Positions 36,985 to 44,233 are shown, counted from the stretch's first letter. The stretch is 64,000 nt of DNA from Lachnospiraceae bacterium A2 (GCA_000403315.2 KE159636.1:370042-434041); one strand, 5' to 3'. Numbers and translations: made by a program. Notes: generated by a model from the sequence alone, not told the origin.

Positions 36985-37128
36985 TAGATGGCAGAACCTT
37001 TTGCTTGTGTCATTCTTGTTCTCAATCTAAATCGCTACCCAAAGGTAAACAATATTCAGTTTTATATCGTTTTCCTGTCTTGGTTTTTCCCGGCAAACGG
37101 GAAATTGTTTCATTCATCTTTGCAGAAA

Positions 37129-37602
37129 CTATCTTTTCCTCATCTTAATAATCATATATACCGGAGTTTCAATAAATCCTTCGTATCTGTCTGGCTCCGG
37201 CACTTTCCATTTTTCCGGGGCTATTGGCTCATATATCTGTTCAATCATTAATCCTGCCCCGATTATGGCATTTACGTAATCGGCAAACGTATGACGATAG
37301 CTCTTGCTGAGATGATTTTCAAAAGCTTCGTTATATTCAATCCAAGGCTGGATATAGGCTCTCACTGACCTGTCCAAATATCGCACAGTCCACTCTTCAT
37401 CCTTTGGAAAAATATCACCATGCTCAATCGGGTACATCGCAGAATATATGGGATGGATGACAGAAAAAACACGCTCTAGATACATTGCTAAACAAATGTT
37501 CTAAATCTTCTATATAGTGACTGGTGGTTGATGAAAAAATAAAATCAACCGTCATTCCTTCTCCTGTGCCATATTGTTCCAATCACTTTTTATTTCACTC
37601 AT
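37129..37602 (-). pseudogene. Broken class I SAM-dependent methyltransferase
   Basis: Three pieces of one methyltransferase lie in order on the minus strand but in different frames. A normal start with GGGAG ribosome site gives MSEIKSDWNNMAQEKE and a stop (37602 to ~37552). An internal piece reads VDFIFSSTTSHYIEDLEHLF (about 37547-37480), which is the usual strand and helix after the SAM site. The C-terminal 115 residues follow (VFSVIHPIYSAMYPIE onward, 37485-37129). The SAM-binding glycine motif and the segment joining pieces two and three are missing, so the gene carries at least two deletions. The second junction coincides with the repeated 11-mer at 37469-37479. Confidence 0.8.
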
Positions 37603-37826
37603 ATCCATCACTCCCATGAAGCATTATTTCTATAAATAAAATTCATTTAGAAAAATTCCGATTGTTTCATTGTTTAACTTCATTGCTTTTCCATAAATGC
37701 ACGCACATTTCAACAAAATTTCCTTAACCGAACCTATTTCACATGGCTGGATGCAAATTTATGGCTGGAAGAATCCGCAGCTTTGTATTATAATGGAAAA
37801 AGAGATACCTGATGGGAGTGGGGAAC

Positions 37827-37990
37827 TGGTGTACTGACCGCATTATATCTGGTGAAACTCCGCAGGATATTCGTTCATTGGCAAGGCGGATTTGCGACGG
37901 CGTAGCGGTGGCTACGGCTAGAAAATCCAACGTAGCAGATGGGCGGATAGACAAGGAGGTTTGACTGAATATAATGCGGTCAGCACACTA
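37827..37990 (+). ncRNA. Structured RNA-like element, copy 2
   Basis: Same plan as the element at 33105. The outer helix is 22 bp with different sequence (37827-37848 with 37969-37990, around ACTGACCGCATTATAT). The middle helix is 15 bp (37868-37882 with 37935-37949), with four G-U wobbles and one mismatch as plus-strand RNA. The inner hairpin is CGTAGC / GCTACG, enclosed here by an extra GGATTT / AAATCC. It shares GCAAGGCGGA, GTAGCGG-like, AACGTAGCAGATGG and TAGACAAG with copy 1. It lies in the gap 37609-38056 upstream of the AIM24 gene. The rest of that gap shows no gene. Confidence 0.6.
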
Positions 37991-38056
37991 GGCAGGCTAT
38001 TGTCCGGGGAACCGGGTTGGCATAAATAAAATTTATTAGCAAAAGGAGAAGAAGTT

Positions 38057-38737
38057 ATGAGATATCAAGTAATCGGCGATACGATGCCGGCAGTGGAAGT
38101 TGTGTTTGACAGGCCGGGGGAAACCATGTATACCCAGTCCGGCGGGATGGCATGGATGTCAGAAGGGATTTCCATGGATTCCAATATGCGGGGAGGTCTT
38201 GGGAAAAGCATTGGCAGGATGTTTTCCGGGGAATCCCTGTTTATGGCAACCTATCGGGCGGAACGGCCGGGGGCTATGATTGCATTTGCATCCACTGTGG
38301 CTGGGGAAGTGCTCCCTGTGGACATTGGGGCCTGCGGCGGCATGATTTGCCAGAAAGGGGCTTTCCTTTGCGCAGAGGAAACGGTGAACTTAAGCGTTGC
38401 CCTGACAAAAAAGCTGTCCGCTGGGTTCTTTGGCGGCGAGGGTTTTATTTTGCAGGATATTTCCGGGAGCGGCATGGTATTCCTTGAAATTGACGGGAAT
38501 AAAGTGGAAAAGCAGCTTGCGCCGGGGGAAGTGATTAAGGTAGATACCGGAAACGTAGTTGCTTTTGAGAAATCTATAAAATATGAAGTGGAAACGGTAA
38601 AAGGCATTAAAAATATCTTTTTCGGCGGGGAAGGGCTGTTCCTGACAAAGCTGACTGGGCCTGGCAGGGTAGTTTTGCAGACCCAGAACTTTAATGAGTT
38701 TGCCGGAAGGATTGCACGGCTGATACCGGGGAAATAA
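38057..38737 (+). CDS. AIM24 / TIGR00266-family protein
   Basis: A 226-residue beta-rich protein of the AIM24 family, probably folded as a trimeric double-stranded beta-helix. Typical segments are MYTQSGGMAWMSEGISMDSN, GGLGKSIGRMFSGESLFM, FLCAEETVNLSVAL-type strands and GGEGLFLTKLTGPGRVVLQT. No enzymatic role is established for bacterial members. AAAGGAGAAG precedes the ATG. It is the last clearly chromosomal gene before the prophage. Confidence 0.87.
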   Translation: MRYQVIGDTMPAVEVVFDRPGETMYTQSGGMAWMSEGISMDSNMRGGLGKSIGRMFSGESLFMATYRAERPGAMIAFASTVAGEVLPVDIGACGGMICQKGAFLCAEETVNLSVALTKKLSAGFFGGEGFILQDISGSGMVFLEIDGNKVEKQLAPGEVIKVDTGNVVAFEKSIKYEVETVKGIKNIFFGGEGLFLTKLTGPGRVVLQTQNFNEFAGRIARLIPGK

Positions 38738-38776
38738 AGGCTTTCCGTTAACGGCAGGGCATGTTTGCCTGCAATA

Positions 38777-38896
38777 ATTAGGATGTCAAAGGCGCTTTTC
38801 GTGCTATGCCCACAGCATATATTCTTATTGCAAATGAATTTGCACATCAGTATATGGCATAGGGCGGGTGCGGCGCACCCTTTGGCATCCTAATCT
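38777..38896. repeat. Nested palindrome at the chromosome/prophage boundary
   Basis: Outer arms ATTAGGATGTCAAA (38777-38790) and TTTGGCATCCTAAT (38881-38894) have one wobble-type difference. An inner pair GCTATGCC / GGCATAG lies around 38803-38862, with a central GCAAAT / ATTTGC hairpin at 38830-38843. The outer end resembles the palindrome at 27602. It probably terminates the AIM24 transcript and may be a copy of a genomic repeat. Confidence 0.55.
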
Positions 38897-38949
38897 TAAA
38901 TAGAAACGTGCCAGTGTATTAGCTGCAAAAAATTGATAAGTTTTAGAAT

Positions 38950-38984
38950 GAAATTCGACAAGAGGTTATAAACCTCTGCCGAAT
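38950..38984 (+). terminator. Strong terminator at the left edge of the prophage
   Basis: Stem GAAATTCG...AGAGGTT / AACCTCT...CGAATTTC with a two-base internal loop, followed by TTTTTT. Confidence 0.85.
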
Positions 38985-39017
38985 TTCTTTTTTATTGAAA
39001 TAGCAGAGAAAAAGGAG

Positions 39018-39057
39018 AGCGTGCAGAGTGTAAAAACTCTGACACGCTTATTTTTTT
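39018..39057 (+). terminator. Second terminator or attenuator before the first phage gene
   Basis: Stem AGCGTG.AGAGT / ACTCT..CACGCT with a short loop and a run of seven T bases (39051-39057). It ends 24 bases before the first phage start codon, so it may attenuate read-through into the early operon rather than simply end transcription. Confidence 0.75.
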
Positions 39058-39080
39058 ACAACGAAAGAGAGGTAAACAGT

Positions 39081-39413
39081 ATGAAGTTGAACAAAGAGAG
39101 ATTTTTAAAGACAGAGTTAGGCGGCAGCTTAAAGGATTGCGTAACAAGCTGGGATATAGCGTTAGATGCTTGCAGGAAACACGCATATTACACGGACGAA
39201 TATAAAAGGGAAAGGAAAGTAGCAGATTGGTGTCAAGCACAGTGGGAAGTTTACAAAATGGCAATACGGCAGTTTTACGGAGTGGAGTATTGCTTTACCA
39301 GAACTGATAAATATTATGGGCTGGTTACGGAAGATGAAACAGACTGGCTTTTTAAAGTTGAAAGAAAGGAGAGTAAGGACAATGGCAAGGAGATACAAGA
39401 GATTGCGCTATGA
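39081..39413 (+). CDS. Phage early protein of unknown function
   Basis: A 110-residue protein that I do not recognise, rich in Tyr, Trp and charged residues (for example VADWCQAQWEVYKMAIRQFY). No signal or membrane segment is seen. GAGAGG lies 9 bases before the ATG at 39081. The last 32 bases overlap the next gene. It is the first gene of the rightward early operon. Confidence 0.7.
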   Translation: MKLNKERFLKTELGGSLKDCVTSWDIALDACRKHAYYTDEYKRERKVADWCQAQWEVYKMAIRQFYGVEYCFTRTDKYYGLVTEDETDWLFKVERKESKDNGKEIQEIAL

Positions 39414-39573
39414 GGACAGACGGACAATAGAAAAGATGCTTAAGGCTGGCGACAGCATAGTAGAGATTGCGGCAGCAGTAGGAACGCACAGAGATACGAT
39501 TTACAAGGAAATTAAGCGCAGCGGCACAGACGAGCTGACATATACAGCCGACGTAGCGCAGGCGACACTTTAA
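39382..39573 (+). CDS. Small helix-turn-helix protein (IS30-type HTH)
   Basis: A 63-residue DNA-binding protein. MARRYKRLRYEDRRTIEKML is followed by an HTH (AGDSIVEIAAAVGTHRDTIY, KEIKRSG) like that found at the N-terminus of IS30-family transposases, but with no catalytic domain. It is most likely a phage regulator rather than a transposase fragment, because the gene is intact, has its own AAAGGAGAG ribosome site and fits the operon spacing. Confidence 0.8.
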   Translation: MARRYKRLRYEDRRTIEKMLKAGDSIVEIAAAVGTHRDTIYKEIKRSGTDELTYTADVAQATL

Positions 39574-39604
39574 ACCAAGAGGGGCAACGAAAGAGAGGTA
39601 AAAA

Positions 39605-39988
39605 ATGAAAGCTATCAATTTTGGGAAATTGCAGGCGGGGGAGCTGGTACAAGTGCCACGCACTCAATTTGCGCCGCAGCGGTACGGCTGGAATGGCTGG
39701 TTATTTAGTGAGGCAGTGGTAATAAGGAAAGCCAGAAGTAAAAAGAATAATAAGCCTATGGTGGTAGTGGAAATGCGAACACCAAAAAGCAGCAATGATT
39801 ACGGAACGATAGAAAAGGCTTTCTATGCGGAGTATGTATTTCAAACAAATGCAGTAAATACCGCAAAAAGATTTTTAGCAGAGGACGGTGTAACAACGAA
39901 AGAGGAATTTTACAAATTTATAGAAATGGACGACGTGACGGGCTGCGACTGGATAAAGTTTCTTGTAGATAAGGGATTTTTATTTTGA
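39605..39988 (+). CDS. Phage early protein of unknown function
   Basis: A 127-residue basic protein. The N-terminal half is beta-rich (MKAINFGKLQAGELVQVPR, WLFSEAVVIRKARSKK). The C-terminal part is acidic and helical. I do not recognise a family. CGAAAGAGAGGTAA precedes the ATG, the same ribosome site used by the first gene of the operon. The non-coding tRNA-like region follows directly. Confidence 0.65.
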   Translation: MKAINFGKLQAGELVQVPRTQFAPQRYGWNGWLFSEAVVIRKARSKKNNKPMVVVEMRTPKSSNDYGTIEKAFYAEYVFQTNAVNTAKRFLAEDGVTTKEEFYKFIEMDDVTGCDWIKFLVDKGFLF

Positions 39989-40012
39989 TATAGGCGGCAG
40001 CGCCGCCAGCAC

Positions 40013-40105
40013 CCGCCCTTAATTTAGTGGCAGAATACCGAGCTTGAAACTGACTATAGCAGTACAAGCCTATAGCGGGGCGCTGGTTCAATTCCAGCAG
40101 GGCGG
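40013..40105 (+). ncRNA. tRNA-like structure with replaced anticodon arm
   Basis: A 93-nt element with a perfect 7-bp acceptor stem (CCGCCCT 40013-40019 / AGGGCGG 40099-40105), a 4-bp D-stem (ATTT / GAAT) and a perfect 5-bp T-stem (GCTGG / CCAGC) around TTCAATT. The tRNA elbow bases are all in place: U8, A14, G15, G18, G19, A21, G53, T54, T55, C56, A58, C61. Between D- and T-arms are 44 bases instead of about 22. They form a hairpin (GCTTG..ACTG / CAGT.CAAGC, loop ACTATAG), or a pseudoknot in which loop CTATAG pairs with CTATAG at 40070-40075. No CCA is encoded. GC-rich hairpins flank it at 39993-40007 and 40114-40132. The surrounding gap 39989-40412 holds no supportable gene. Confidence 0.7.
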
Positions 40106-40412
40106 TTTTGGTAGCAGGCATGGCGAGCCTGCACAAGAGGGCAGCAGGCTAATAGCTGCATCTGGATACCGTGAAAAAATAGCAGCGGTCATACCAGCTA
40201 GAGAGTATGTGGACGGTCAACAAGTTTTCTGCGGCTTTTTAATGTGAAAAGCAGCCCACACGGTAAATAAATACGCCAGAGCAGGAGTAAAGCGGCATGG
40301 AAAGACAGAGAGCGCCGCCGAAAGGAAAGGCTTAAGGGATTTGGCAAAGCAAGGAATTGTATATCACGGTGGCGGCAGTTGTAATGCGGGCTGCCGCCAG
40401 AAGAGGCAGGGA

Positions 40413-40763
40413 ATGAGAGCAGTATATAGGGAATATGGGGACAGCTATATAAACGGCTACGCAGATGCTTTAGCGGATATGCGGCACTGGCAGCAGGCAA
40501 GGCGGCAGCAGGAACGGGAAAGACAAGCCCGCCGCTGGTACTTCCTTAAGCAGAGGGCGCTAGGGGCAGTGCTGCTGGCAGTTACCGTGCTGGCGGTATG
40601 GACTTTAGAGGGCGACGCTACAATAGCGCTTATCACAGTACCGCTGGGGCTTGCGCTGGTATTCAGTAAGCAAATGCTGGTAGTGAATGAGTATTATTTT
40701 AGAACAGAAGAGAGGCAGGCAGGAAATGGTACAGATATTAGAGCTTTTCGGTGGCATAGGTAG
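40413..40763 (+). CDS. Small phage membrane protein
   Basis: About 116 residues. A charged N-terminal helix (YREYGDSYINGYADALADM, then many Arg and Gln) leads to two adjacent hydrophobic spans (ALGAVLLAVTVLAVWTLEG and IALITVPLGLALVFS). The ATG at 40413 has GAGGCAGGGA upstream. Its end overlaps the methyltransferase gene by 38 bases. Function unknown. Confidence 0.6.
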   Translation: MRAVYREYGDSYINGYADALADMRHWQQARRQQERERQARRWYFLKQRALGAVLLAVTVLAVWTLEGDATIALITVPLGLALVFSKQMLVVNEYYFRTEERQAGNGTDIRAFRWHR

Positions 40764-41715
40764 CCCACGTTGCGCACTGCGCAATATAGGCATACCAGTA
40801 AAGGCTATTGATTATGTGGAGATAGACGAAAAGGCGGTACGTTCATACAATGCTATGTTTTCTGATGAATTGGAGTACAAAACGCAGAGCGTAATAGGCT
40901 GGAATTTAAAGCCAGATATTCTGATACATGGTAGCCCGTGCCAAGATTTCAGCATAGCAGGACATCAAGGGAAAGCGACGGCAGAGGCAGGACGCATAAA
41001 CCGTGGCAAAGGGGCAGACAAGGGGAGCGGCACACGCAGTAGCCTTATGTGGGAAACAATTCATATCATAGAGCAAATGGGGGAATGGAAACCAAAATAT
41101 GTTATTTGGGAAAATGTAAAAAATGTTTTAAGCCGTTATATGCGGGTAAATTTTGAGCGCTATATATCGAAAATGGAGCGGCTGGGGTATAGCAGTAATT
41201 TTAAAATACTGGACGCTAGAGAGTTTGGGCTACCGCAGGCACGGGAAAGAGTTTTTACAGTATCGGTACTGGGAAATGAAAAATTTTCTTTTGATGATTT
41301 GATAAAAACACCAATGAGGGATATAAACGATTTTTTATTACCAGATGCGCCGCCAGTATACGACGTAACGCAGCCAAGCGTATTAGAGGCGATAGGCAAA
41401 AAGGGGATACGGCGGGCAACGGTAATAGGGGAATACGCTTTTACTATTACTGCAAGGCAGGACAGAACGCCAGCACAGGTAATAGATATGGGTAATGGGC
41501 GCTATAGGTATCTGACAGAGTTAGAGTGCTGGCGCTTGCAGGGCTATACAGATGCAGATTTTAACGCAGCGGCAGCAGTACATAAGAAAGTAGGGCGTTA
41601 TACAATGCCACTTTATAAGCAGGCTGGTAATAGTATACCCGTACCGATATTTGAGAGCTTGTTTAGAAAAATGATACTGAATGAAACGGCAGGAAGTGAG
41701 GCGCAGTATGAGTAA
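40726..41715 (+). CDS. C5-cytosine DNA methyltransferase
   Basis: Phage-encoded DNA (cytosine-5) methyltransferase, 329 residues. Motif I is ILELFGGIGSPRCAL, the catalytic motif IV is HGSPCQDFS (Cys72), motif VI is VIWENVKNV, motif VIII is LPQARERVF and motif X is QAGNSIPVPI. The short target-recognition region between VIII and X (about residues 190-255) gives no specificity I can read. No restriction endonuclease is adjacent, so it is an orphan enzyme that probably protects phage DNA from host restriction. AGGCAGGA lies before the ATG at 40726. Confidence 0.92.
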   Translation: MVQILELFGGIGSPRCALRNIGIPVKAIDYVEIDEKAVRSYNAMFSDELEYKTQSVIGWNLKPDILIHGSPCQDFSIAGHQGKATAEAGRINRGKGADKGSGTRSSLMWETIHIIEQMGEWKPKYVIWENVKNVLSRYMRVNFERYISKMERLGYSSNFKILDAREFGLPQARERVFTVSVLGNEKFSFDDLIKTPMRDINDFLLPDAPPVYDVTQPSVLEAIGKKGIRRATVIGEYAFTITARQDRTPAQVIDMGNGRYRYLTELECWRLQGYTDADFNAAAAVHKKVGRYTMPLYKQAGNSIPVPIFESLFRKMILNETAGSEAQYE

Positions 41716-41974
41716 AAGTACATATCACATTAAGGAAACAAAAAACAGCTACAGCTTTTCATATAGCGGGGATTTAAAAGAGGCTTTGGAAAAGGCACGT
41801 AAGGACTTGCAAAAGGAAAAGGAAAACACAGATATAGCGCACTGGGAGTGGATAAGGAAAAAGGCAGTAAGCGCTATTCTGGCGCACGAAAAAAAGGTAG
41901 CAAGGATAAAAGCATTTATAAAGTGCGCAGAGCAGAACTTAAAAGAAAGTGAGGCAGGCAATGGCAATATATAG
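41708..41974 (+). CDS. Phage protein of unknown function, coiled
   Basis: An 88-residue, strongly charged helical protein (KEALEKARKDLQKEKENTD) whose start overlaps the methyltransferase stop by 8 bases. No recognisable family. Its end overlaps the next gene by 14 bases. Confidence 0.6.
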   Translation: MSKSTYHIKETKNSYSFSYSGDLKEALEKARKDLQKEKENTDIAHWEWIRKKAVSAILAHEKKVARIKAFIKCAEQNLKESEAGNGNI

Positions 41975-42350
41975 GGAAGTGCGCACAGAGGTATACTGCG
42001 ACATATGCGGCGAGCAGATAGTAGCCTTTAAAGATGCAGGCAAAACGGGCGGCGTAAGTAGGGGCTGGGCTGTGCATTTTGCCCGTCAAGAGGGCTGCAC
42101 GACGGGCAAAAAGGTTATCTGTAAAAACTGCCGTATAAGCAGACGCATAGAAAAATGTAGCCTGCAAAAGAAATGCGGAATAGCAGGCATAGACGGTAGC
42201 GGCGCTTGTCTGGGATTTGGTAAAGAGTTTGACGACGAGCCTATAGAGCAGTGTAAGCGTTGTATTGCGTGTACTTCCTTTGACTGGGAAGAGGAAAAGC
42301 ACAGATTGAGCATAGAGGGAAGAAATGAAAGAAAGCGAGGCAGACAATGA
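41961..42350 (+). CDS. Cysteine-rich, probably zinc-binding phage protein
   Basis: A 129-residue protein with four Cys pairs or clusters (YCDICGEQI, VICKNC, KCSLQKKCG, QCKRC), which suggests two zinc sites. The basic tail (NERKRGRQ) fits nucleic-acid binding. GAGGCAGG precedes the ATG at 41961, and the ATGA overlap with the next gene is typical of this operon. Function unknown. Confidence 0.65.
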   Translation: MAIYREVRTEVYCDICGEQIVAFKDAGKTGGVSRGWAVHFARQEGCTTGKKVICKNCRISRRIEKCSLQKKCGIAGIDGSGACLGFGKEFDDEPIEQCKRCIACTSFDWEEEKHRLSIEGRNERKRGRQ

Positions 42351-42736
42351 GGCGACGCAAACGAGAGAACCAGATACTTAAAGGGCTACTGCTGGCGGCA
42401 GCAGGCGTGGCAATCTGCATAGCAGGGCTGATACTGTTTTTTGTTTTTATATGGTGGCGGGCGCAGGGCGCAGAGCCAACGACGGACGAAGAGGTAGCAG
42501 CGCTGATGCAGAGGCAGCAGGCAGAGCAGCTGGTTATTGAAACGCCAGAGCCAGCCGCAGAGGGCAGCATAACCATATACACGCCAGACGGCGCAGTATA
42601 CGGCTATTTTGGAAATATAGACATTATAAGCGACGGCAGGGACGGTAGCCAGATAAATATAGTGCTTACGGGCTGGCTGGTAGGGGAAACGCACGAAGAG
42701 GCAGAAAGCGAGGATATAGACAATGTGGGAGATTGA
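42347..42736 (+). CDS. Single-pass phage membrane protein
   Basis: A 129-residue protein with a basic N-terminus (MRRRKRENQ), one hydrophobic span (LLLAAAGVAICIAGLILFFVF shortened here to LLLAAAGVAICIAGLILF) and an acidic external or cytoplasmic domain. By the positive-inside rule the C-terminal domain should face outwards. Unknown function. Confidence 0.6.
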   Translation: MRRRKRENQILKGLLLAAAGVAICIAGLILFFVFIWWRAQGAEPTTDEEVAALMQRQQAEQLVIETPEPAAEGSITIYTPDGAVYGYFGNIDIISDGRDGSQINIVLTGWLVGETHEEAESEDIDNVGD

Positions 42737-42941
42737 GCGGACAAGATGCCAGCGTTGCTGCAATTACCAGCCGTATGAGCCAGCAGCGGGACTGCGTGAG
42801 GGATGCACAGCTGATGAATTATATGCAGACGAGGACAGGCAGGAGATTATACCAGAGGTAAACGACGAAATAACGGGCTATATGCGAGAGCTGGGCGAGG
42901 GATGCCCGTATTTCATTGAAAATACGTATCTGAAAAAGTGA
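42723..42941 (+). CDS. Small cysteine-containing phage protein
   Basis: A 72-residue acidic protein with Cys at CQRCC, GCTAD and GCPYF, compatible with one metal site. It overlaps the previous gene by 14 bases. Not recognised. Confidence 0.55.
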   Translation: MWEIERTRCQRCCNYQPYEPAAGLREGCTADELYADEDRQEIIPEVNDEITGYMRELGEGCPYFIENTYLKK

Positions 42942-42950
42942 GGGCAGCGT

Positions 42951-43226
42951 ATGGAAGAGAACGACGAGGAACGCAGGGCGCTTATACATAAATTCTACCA
43001 GATATACAGACCGCTACAGAAGAGGCGCAGCTTAAGGTATCATATGCACTTTGACGTATACGGCAATAACCTTATTGAAATCTGGGAGTATGAGGGCGAG
43101 AAAAAGGGGCGCTGCATCTGCAAAGCAAAAGAGGAAACAGAAATAGCGTGCTACCAGCGGGCAATAGAACTGCTGGAAAGCTACAGCGGAAAGGAAACGG
43201 TAAGGCATGAGAAAAGAGCAGGATAA
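42951..43226 (+). CDS. Phage protein of unknown function
   Basis: A 91-residue charged protein with a helical start (EENDEERRALIHKFYQIYRP), a beta-like middle (HFDVYGNNLIEIWEY) and a helical tail. It overlaps the OB-fold gene by 20 bases. Not recognised. Confidence 0.55.
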   Translation: MEENDEERRALIHKFYQIYRPLQKRRSLRYHMHFDVYGNNLIEIWEYEGEKKGRCICKAKEETEIACYQRAIELLESYSGKETVRHEKRAG

Positions 43227-43935
43227 TAAGCCAGATTTTTTACGGGACATAAACACGGCGATTATGGAAGAGCTGACAGCAGGCGGCATTAAGGACAACG
43301 CAGCAGGGCTGGCAGGGGAACTGAAAGAGGTAGAAGAGGTTACGGAGCTTTGCGGGCTGCGGTTTAACGGCTATTTGGCAAAGATTGAAACGCCACGCCC
43401 ACGGGGAACGCTGGACGAGGTTATAGTAGCCTTTACAGATGCGGCTATCAGTAAGGAAGAGGGGGACATAGCAGGCTTTGAGATTGCGATAGGCAGCAAG
43501 GTTTTAGTATCTGGAAAGGTACAGACGCTTAAGGACTTTGAGAGCGGTAAAGTGCTGGTATTCATTCTGGCAGATTTTCTGGCAATGGTAAAAAATCCTA
43601 TGTTGCAGGACGACGTAGCGCTACGGGGCGTTATCGCACATGAGCCTATATATAGGACGACACCGAGAGGCAAGCGTATTACTGATATTTCAGTCATTGT
43701 AAAAAATGAGCTGACGGGTAACAAGTGTTTTATTCCGTGCATCTGCTGGCAAGAGCAGGCAGACGAGGTGGCAGGCTGGCAGCGTGGCGACACGGTAGAA
43801 CTGCTGGGAAGATACCAGAGCCGCCAGTATGAAAAGGTTATTGATACCGACAGCGGCAGCAGAGAGCAGCGCACGGCTTATGAGGTATCGGTACAGCTGA
43901 TTAACAGAAAGGAGCAGGCGGGGAATGAGAAGTAA
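43207..43935 (+). CDS. OB-fold single-stranded-DNA-binding-like protein
   Basis: A 242-residue protein of the phage replication region. The two halves look like OB folds. The second (about residues 125-235) has the SSB-like pattern ALRGVIAHEPIYRTTPRGKR, ITDISVIVKNEL, CFIPCICWQEQADEVAGWQRG, and VELLGRYQSRQYEK. Likely it coats ssDNA during phage replication, which would fit the rolling-circle Rep protein encoded 1.2 kb downstream. It has an overlap at both ends within the operon. Confidence 0.7.
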   Translation: MRKEQDNKPDFLRDINTAIMEELTAGGIKDNAAGLAGELKEVEEVTELCGLRFNGYLAKIETPRPRGTLDEVIVAFTDAAISKEEGDIAGFEIAIGSKVLVSGKVQTLKDFESGKVLVFILADFLAMVKNPMLQDDVALRGVIAHEPIYRTTPRGKRITDISVIVKNELTGNKCFIPCICWQEQADEVAGWQRGDTVELLGRYQSRQYEKVIDTDSGSREQRTAYEVSVQLINRKEQAGNEK

Positions 43936-44233
43936 AACTATAGTAAATGGCAAGGGAGAGCCGCAGGCAACACGCATAGAGATACCGATAGAGGGCGGCG
44001 GGGGTGCGCTGGGTATGCAGGCGGTTACAAATTTAACAGCACTTATAAGCGGGCTTAAGAATATGAAAACAGAGCAGGAAGTAGTAACGCATTACCATAT
44101 AATCTGCGGATTTGCTACTTGTTGCGAAGTGTGCGGATTTATGACAGAGAAAAGCACTAATGATTTAATGCACATGGTAGAGCATCTGGTAGAAAACGAG
44201 CTTGCAAGAGTGGCGGGCAATGACAGCCCGTGA
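43925..44233 (+). CDS. Phage protein of unknown function
   Basis: A 102-residue protein with a Gly-rich segment (IPIEGGGGALGMQAV) and a C-terminal Cys/His set (HYHIICGFATCCEVCGF, then MHMVEHL) that might bind zinc. It overlaps the neighbours on both sides. Not recognised. Confidence 0.55.
   Translation: MRSKTIVNGKGEPQATRIEIPIEGGGGALGMQAVTNLTALISGLKNMKTEQEVVTHYHIICGFATCCEVCGFMTEKSTNDLMHMVEHLVENELARVAGNDSP

Noticed and set aside
38777-38896. Left attachment site (attL) of the prophage
   Set aside because: There is no direct-repeat partner in the window and no recombinase to match. The palindrome resembles a chromosomal repeat at 27602 instead.
39382-39573. IS30 transposase remnant
   Set aside because: Only the HTH is present, but the gene is intact, has its own ribosome site and is evenly spaced in the phage operon, so a phage regulator is more likely.
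40013-40105. Ordinary tRNA-Ser with a CTTGAAA (UGA) loop
   Set aside because: The flanking bases CCGAG and CTGAC do not pair, the inter-arm stretch is too long even for a class II tRNA, and a much better hairpin or pseudoknot uses the same bases.
40044-40247. A 67-codon plus-strand frame over the tRNA-like region
   Set aside because: It starts inside the predicted structured RNA, has no ribosome site and its codon use does not match neighbouring phage genes.
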